A stretch of DNA of 64,000 bases, taken from contig NZ_NSBU01000004.1 of the NCBI RefSeq assembly GCF_002285415.1, positions 186,001 to 250,000 of the forward strand, read 5' to 3'. This document shows, one piece after another, positions 61,826 to 64,000 of the stretch; position 1 is the stretch's first letter; each line of letters begins with the position of its first letter. The notes under the pieces are model-generated. The model worked only from the letters and a program-made list of their open reading frames with translations. It did no database searches and was not told the origin of the DNA. The DNA is from Actibacterium pelagium. Lineage in GTDB: Bacteria; Pseudomonadota; Alphaproteobacteria; Rhodobacterales; Rhodobacteraceae. Made by a program: the position numbers and the translations under genes.

Positions 61826-62863
61826 ATGATCCGGTATCCTTTTGAAAACATACCGCCCGAGGGCGAAGCAGTAGAAGTGGCAGATGGCGTGTTGTGGATG
61901 CGCCTTCCCCTGCCGATGGCGTTGGACCATGTAAATGTCTATGCGCTGGACGATGGCGACGGCTGGACGATCATCGACAGCGGATTTGCTTCACGAGGGA
62001 CCAAGGCGATTTGGCGCAAGATTCTGGACGGCCCCCTGCAGGGTCGACCGATCCGGCGAATTCTTGTGACGCATCACCATCCTGACCATGTCGGGCTTGC
62101 GGGTTGGTTTCAGACCGCCCATGGCGCTGAACTTGTGACCACCCGTACGGCGTGGTTGTTCTCGCGGATGTTGCTGCTGGATGAGCAAGACCGCCCGACC
62201 GAAGAACAACTGACCTTTTGGCGTCGGGCCGGGATGGACCCCGATATCCTGAACCAACGGGCCAATGAGCGGCCTTTCAACTATGCCGACTGCGTAGACC
62301 CCATGCCGCTTGGGTTTCGTCGCGTGCAAGAAGGCCAGACCATCCGCGCCGGTCAGCGCAACTGGACTGTACGGCTTGGCAATGGCCATGCCCCCGACCA
62401 CGTCACGCTTTGGTCGCAGGACGACAATCTTGTGATCGCCGGTGACCAGTTGCTGCCCTCTATTTCCTCGAACCTTGGCGTCTATGCGACAGAGCCAGAG
62501 GCCGACCCGGTCGCCCAGTGGCTGGACAGCTGTGAAAGCTTCAAACCCCATGTGCGGGAGGACCAGCTGGTTCTGCCCGGCCACAAGCTGCCCTATACTG
62601 GTCTGCCCACCCGCCTGCGCCAGTTGATCGAGAATCACCACGGTGCGCTGGATCGACTTCGCCAACATCTGCGTGAACCCGGCACCGCGGGTGATTGCTT
62701 TCTGCCGCTCTTCAAGCGCAAGATAAGCGCAGGAGAATACGGTCTTGCCCTTGTCGAAGCAGTGGCCCACGTAAATCACCTGCATCAGGCAGGTGAACTG
62801 ACGCGGACCCTGCGCGAAGACGGCGCTTGGCTCTGGCAGTTGAAGGAGCCACAAGATGGATAA
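61826..62863 (+). CDS. MBL-fold metallohydrolase
   Basis: 345 residues with the metallo-beta-lactamase fold. The metal motif HxHxDH is present as THHHPDHVGLAGWF; other ligands are His in LGNGHAPDHVTL, Asp in IAGDQLLPSIS and His in LVLPGHKLPYTGL. A C-terminal helical region (about 255-345, RLRQLIENHHGALDRLRQHL) resembles the hydrolase group with a C-terminal winged-helix-like domain. It could be a thioesterase or lactonase-like enzyme, and proximity to the acyl-CoA dehydrogenase favours CoA-thioester metabolism, as inference only. It overlaps the next gene by 8 nt. Confidence 0.9.
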   Translation: MIRYPFENIPPEGEAVEVADGVLWMRLPLPMALDHVNVYALDDGDGWTIIDSGFASRGTKAIWRKILDGPLQGRPIRRILVTHHHPDHVGLAGWFQTAHGAELVTTRTAWLFSRMLLLDEQDRPTEEQLTFWRRAGMDPDILNQRANERPFNYADCVDPMPLGFRRVQEGQTIRAGQRNWTVRLGNGHAPDHVTLWSQDDNLVIAGDQLLPSISSNLGVYATEPEADPVAQWLDSCESFKPHVREDQLVLPGHKLPYTGLPTRLRQLIENHHGALDRLRQHLREPGTAGDCFLPLFKRKISAGEYGLALVEAVAHVNHLHQAGELTRTLREDGAWLWQLKEPQDG

Positions 62864-63335
62864 TGAGATCAAGACAAGCGCCGAACTGGCCGAGGACGCG
62901 CAACTGCCCCGCGCGCATGTGGTCCATGCTGATCCCAACGCGCCAGCAAGCTCTGAACAAAAGCCTCTTCCGGATTCGGTGAAACGCAAGCCGGTCGAGA
63001 CCAAAAGCCCTGCAGAATGGGCCTATCAAAGGCTGATCCTCTATATCCAGAACTTTGAAGAGCAGCTGGACAGCGACGAAGAAGTCGCCATGGGCTTCAC
63101 CGGCGGCAGTGTTGGCATCATGCGGATCGAGGGGATGGGCTATTTCGATCCCGACATCATCACCTTCTACGGCACGCAGCCAGATGGATCCCGGTCACAG
63201 ATGATCCAGCACGTCAGCCAGCTGAACGTCATGCTTCAGGCCATGCCGAAAGAGAACGGCCGGGAAGAGCCGAACCGCATCGGCTTTCGTCTAGCTGCCG
63301 ATCTGGCCGAAGAGACAGAATCCGAAGACACGTGA
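62856..63335 (+). CDS. DUF6173-like protein
   Basis: 159 residues, cytoplasmic, with an unstructured charged N-terminus (1-50) and a compact core: SPAEWAYQRLILYIQNFEEQ, LDSDEEVAMGFTGGSVGIMR, IEGMGYFDPDIITFYGTQPD and SQMIQHVSQLNVMLQAMPKE. This matches the family I recall as DUF6173, with no known function. The start overlaps the MBL-fold gene by 8 nt. The stop lies in the first copy of a GACACGTGAC repeat (63327-63351). Confidence 0.72.
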   Translation: MDNEIKTSAELAEDAQLPRAHVVHADPNAPASSEQKPLPDSVKRKPVETKSPAEWAYQRLILYIQNFEEQLDSDEEVAMGFTGGSVGIMRIEGMGYFDPDIITFYGTQPDGSRSQMIQHVSQLNVMLQAMPKENGREEPNRIGFRLAADLAEETESEDT

Positions 63336-63351
63336 CCATCTGACACGTGAC
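63327..63351 (+). repeat. Direct repeat GACACGTGAC, two copies 15 nt apart
   Basis: GACACGTGAC at 63327-63336 (covering the stop codon of the preceding gene) and again at 63342-63351. Each contains the palindrome CACGTG. It may be an operator for the downstream oxidase-subunit gene, or chance. Confidence 0.3.
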
Positions 63352-63406
63352 ACCGCCTGCGAAATCAGGTAACGGGTTTCAAACTGTGGAAACAAGGACA
63401 GGTAAC

Positions 63407-63541
63407 ATGGGCGATTTCAAACCCGGCTCGATGAACATCGAAGAACAAGAGAAGACCTTCGCGGGCTTCGTCAAATTCACCATCTGGGCCACGGTCATCA
63501 TCCTGCTGGTTCTGGTCTTCATGGCCATGGTAAACAGCTAA
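63407..63541 (+). CDS. aa3-type cytochrome c oxidase subunit IV
   Basis: 44 residues from ATG 63407: MGDFKPGSMNIEEQEKTFAG followed by a single membrane helix (FTIWATVIILLVLVFMAMV). This small subunit is found with aa3-type cytochrome c oxidases of alphaproteobacteria; the soluble N-terminus with its EEQEKTF(A/W)xF pattern and length match. No other oxidase gene is adjacent in the window. A perfect intrinsic terminator follows. An upstream in-frame ATG at 63347 is not supported. Confidence 0.9.
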   Translation: MGDFKPGSMNIEEQEKTFAGFVKFTIWATVIILLVLVFMAMVNS

Positions 63542-63547
63542 GCAATC

Positions 63548-63577
63548 AGGCGGCCCGATGGCCGCCTTTTTCTTTTT
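63548..63577 (+). terminator. Intrinsic terminator after the oxidase subunit IV gene
   Basis: AGGCGGCC-CGAT-GGCCGCCT forms a perfect eight-pair stem (63548-63567) followed by TTTTCTTTTT. Textbook Rho-independent terminator, 6 nt after the stop codon. Confidence 0.93.
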
Positions 63578-63587
63578 CAGACATCTA

Positions 63588-64000
63588 ATGTTGCGTCGGG
63601 TTCTTTTGGCAGTTTGCGCGTCGGCCGCTTTGGCCGCCTGCAGCACGGCCGAACCCAGATGGGCCCCCGACCAAGACGTGGCCCGCGCCGCATATGTCCA
63701 CGACGGACCAAGCTCTATCACCTTGGTCACCATTTATTCCAACAGATCAGATCAGGGTGCCCACAGTGCGCTTTTGATCAACGCCAGCGAGCGGGTGGTC
63801 TTTGACCCGGCGGGCACTTGGCACCACCGCGCCGCCCCCGAACGCAATGATGTGCATCACGGCATCACCGATCAGGTCTGGTCCTATTACATTGACTATC
63901 ACGCGCGTGAGACTTTTCGTGCTGAACTGCAGACGATCAAAGTCTCGCGCTATGTGGCCGAGCAGGCTTTGCTTCTGGTACAGAACTACGGCGCGGTCCC
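63588..64000 (+). CDS. Lipoprotein of unknown function, 3' end outside window
   Basis: An open frame of 137 codons running off the right edge. The signal peptide ends in a lipobox, LAA-Cys at Cys18 (VLLAVCASAALAACSTAEPR). The mature part reads AYVHDGPSSITLVTIYSNRS, HSALLINASERVVFDPAGTW and ITDQVWSYYIDYHARETFRA, with a HSALLI...FDPAGTW arrangement and later basic residues. The combination of a His near the start of a strand and a downstream FDPAG motif resembles papain-like or NlpC-type folds loosely, but I do not recognise the family. It begins 11 nt after the terminator tail; its own promoter must be within or upstream of that. Confidence 0.7.
   Translation, partial: MLRRVLLAVCASAALAACSTAEPRWAPDQDVARAAYVHDGPSSITLVTIYSNRSDQGAHSALLINASERVVFDPAGTWHHRAAPERNDVHHGITDQVWSYYIDYHARETFRAELQTIKVSRYVAEQALLLVQNYGAV

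Noticed and set aside
1-64000. tRNA, rRNA, insertion sequences or prophage
   Set aside because: No clover-leaf-like segments, transposase motifs, terminal repeats or phage genes were recognised by eye, apart from the phage-like T6SS itself.

Overview
The window looks like a chromosomal segment of a Rhodobacterales (roseobacter-group) alphaproteobacterium. It is GC-rich and has gene content typical of that group: a BamF-type lipoprotein gene beside two M16 peptidase genes, an SDHAF4-like (DUF1674) gene, an aa3-type oxidase subunit IV, a nadA-nadB-nadC operon, and a DsbD-domain/YqgE/Sua5 cluster followed by a DmdC-like acyl-CoA dehydrogenase. No rRNA, tRNA, insertion sequence, prophage or CRISPR array was seen.

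Left flank (1-18.99 kb): a phosphodiester glycosidase-like gene running off the left edge, rbfA, dapB, a small secreted protein, a large RTX-like calcium-binding protein, a DUF1674 gene, rsmB, a heparinase II/III-like gene, purH, lspA, a bamF-like gene, two M16 peptidases (one with and one without the zinc motif), a small cytochrome c, a dienelactone hydrolase, mutL, rmuC, an NTF2-like gene and a DUF3775-like gene. The nadA-nadB-nadC operon (22.5 to 19.0 kb, minus strand) closes this side.

Centre (22.9-52.6 kb, all plus strand): one contiguous type VI secretion (T6SS) locus. The order is tssA, tssB, tssC, hcp, (terminator), tagJ, tssE, tssF, tssG, clpV/tssH, an insert of three unusual genes, vgrG/tssI, a DUF6931-like gene, a PAAR gene, an FHA gene (tagH), tssK, tssL with an OmpA domain, tssM, tagF and a PP2C phosphatase (pppA). 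No tssJ and no PpkA-type kinase gene is present. The insert between clpV and vgrG is the most novel part. It contains (i) a lysine-rich coiled-coil protein with a central hydrophobic hairpin, (ii) a complete BacNav-type voltage-gated sodium channel with filter TLESWSM, and (iii) a 1512-residue protein. That protein has a second TssB copy at its N-terminus, about 750 residues of very acidic repeats with a 21-residue period, a second TssB-like domain, a TssC-like domain lacking the usual C-terminal sheath part, and an acidic tail. I know of no described T6SS component with this architecture. It may be a sheath-associated scaffold, cap or regulator.

Right flank (52.7-64 kb): an RND efflux adaptor and permease pair, a DsbD-N-domain protein, YqgE, Sua5/TsaC, a DmdC-like acyl-CoA dehydrogenase, an MBL-fold hydrolase, a DUF6173-like protein, a 44-residue cytochrome oxidase subunit IV with a clear terminator, and a lipoprotein gene cut by the right edge.

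All family names come from reading sequence motifs and from memory; no database search was run.
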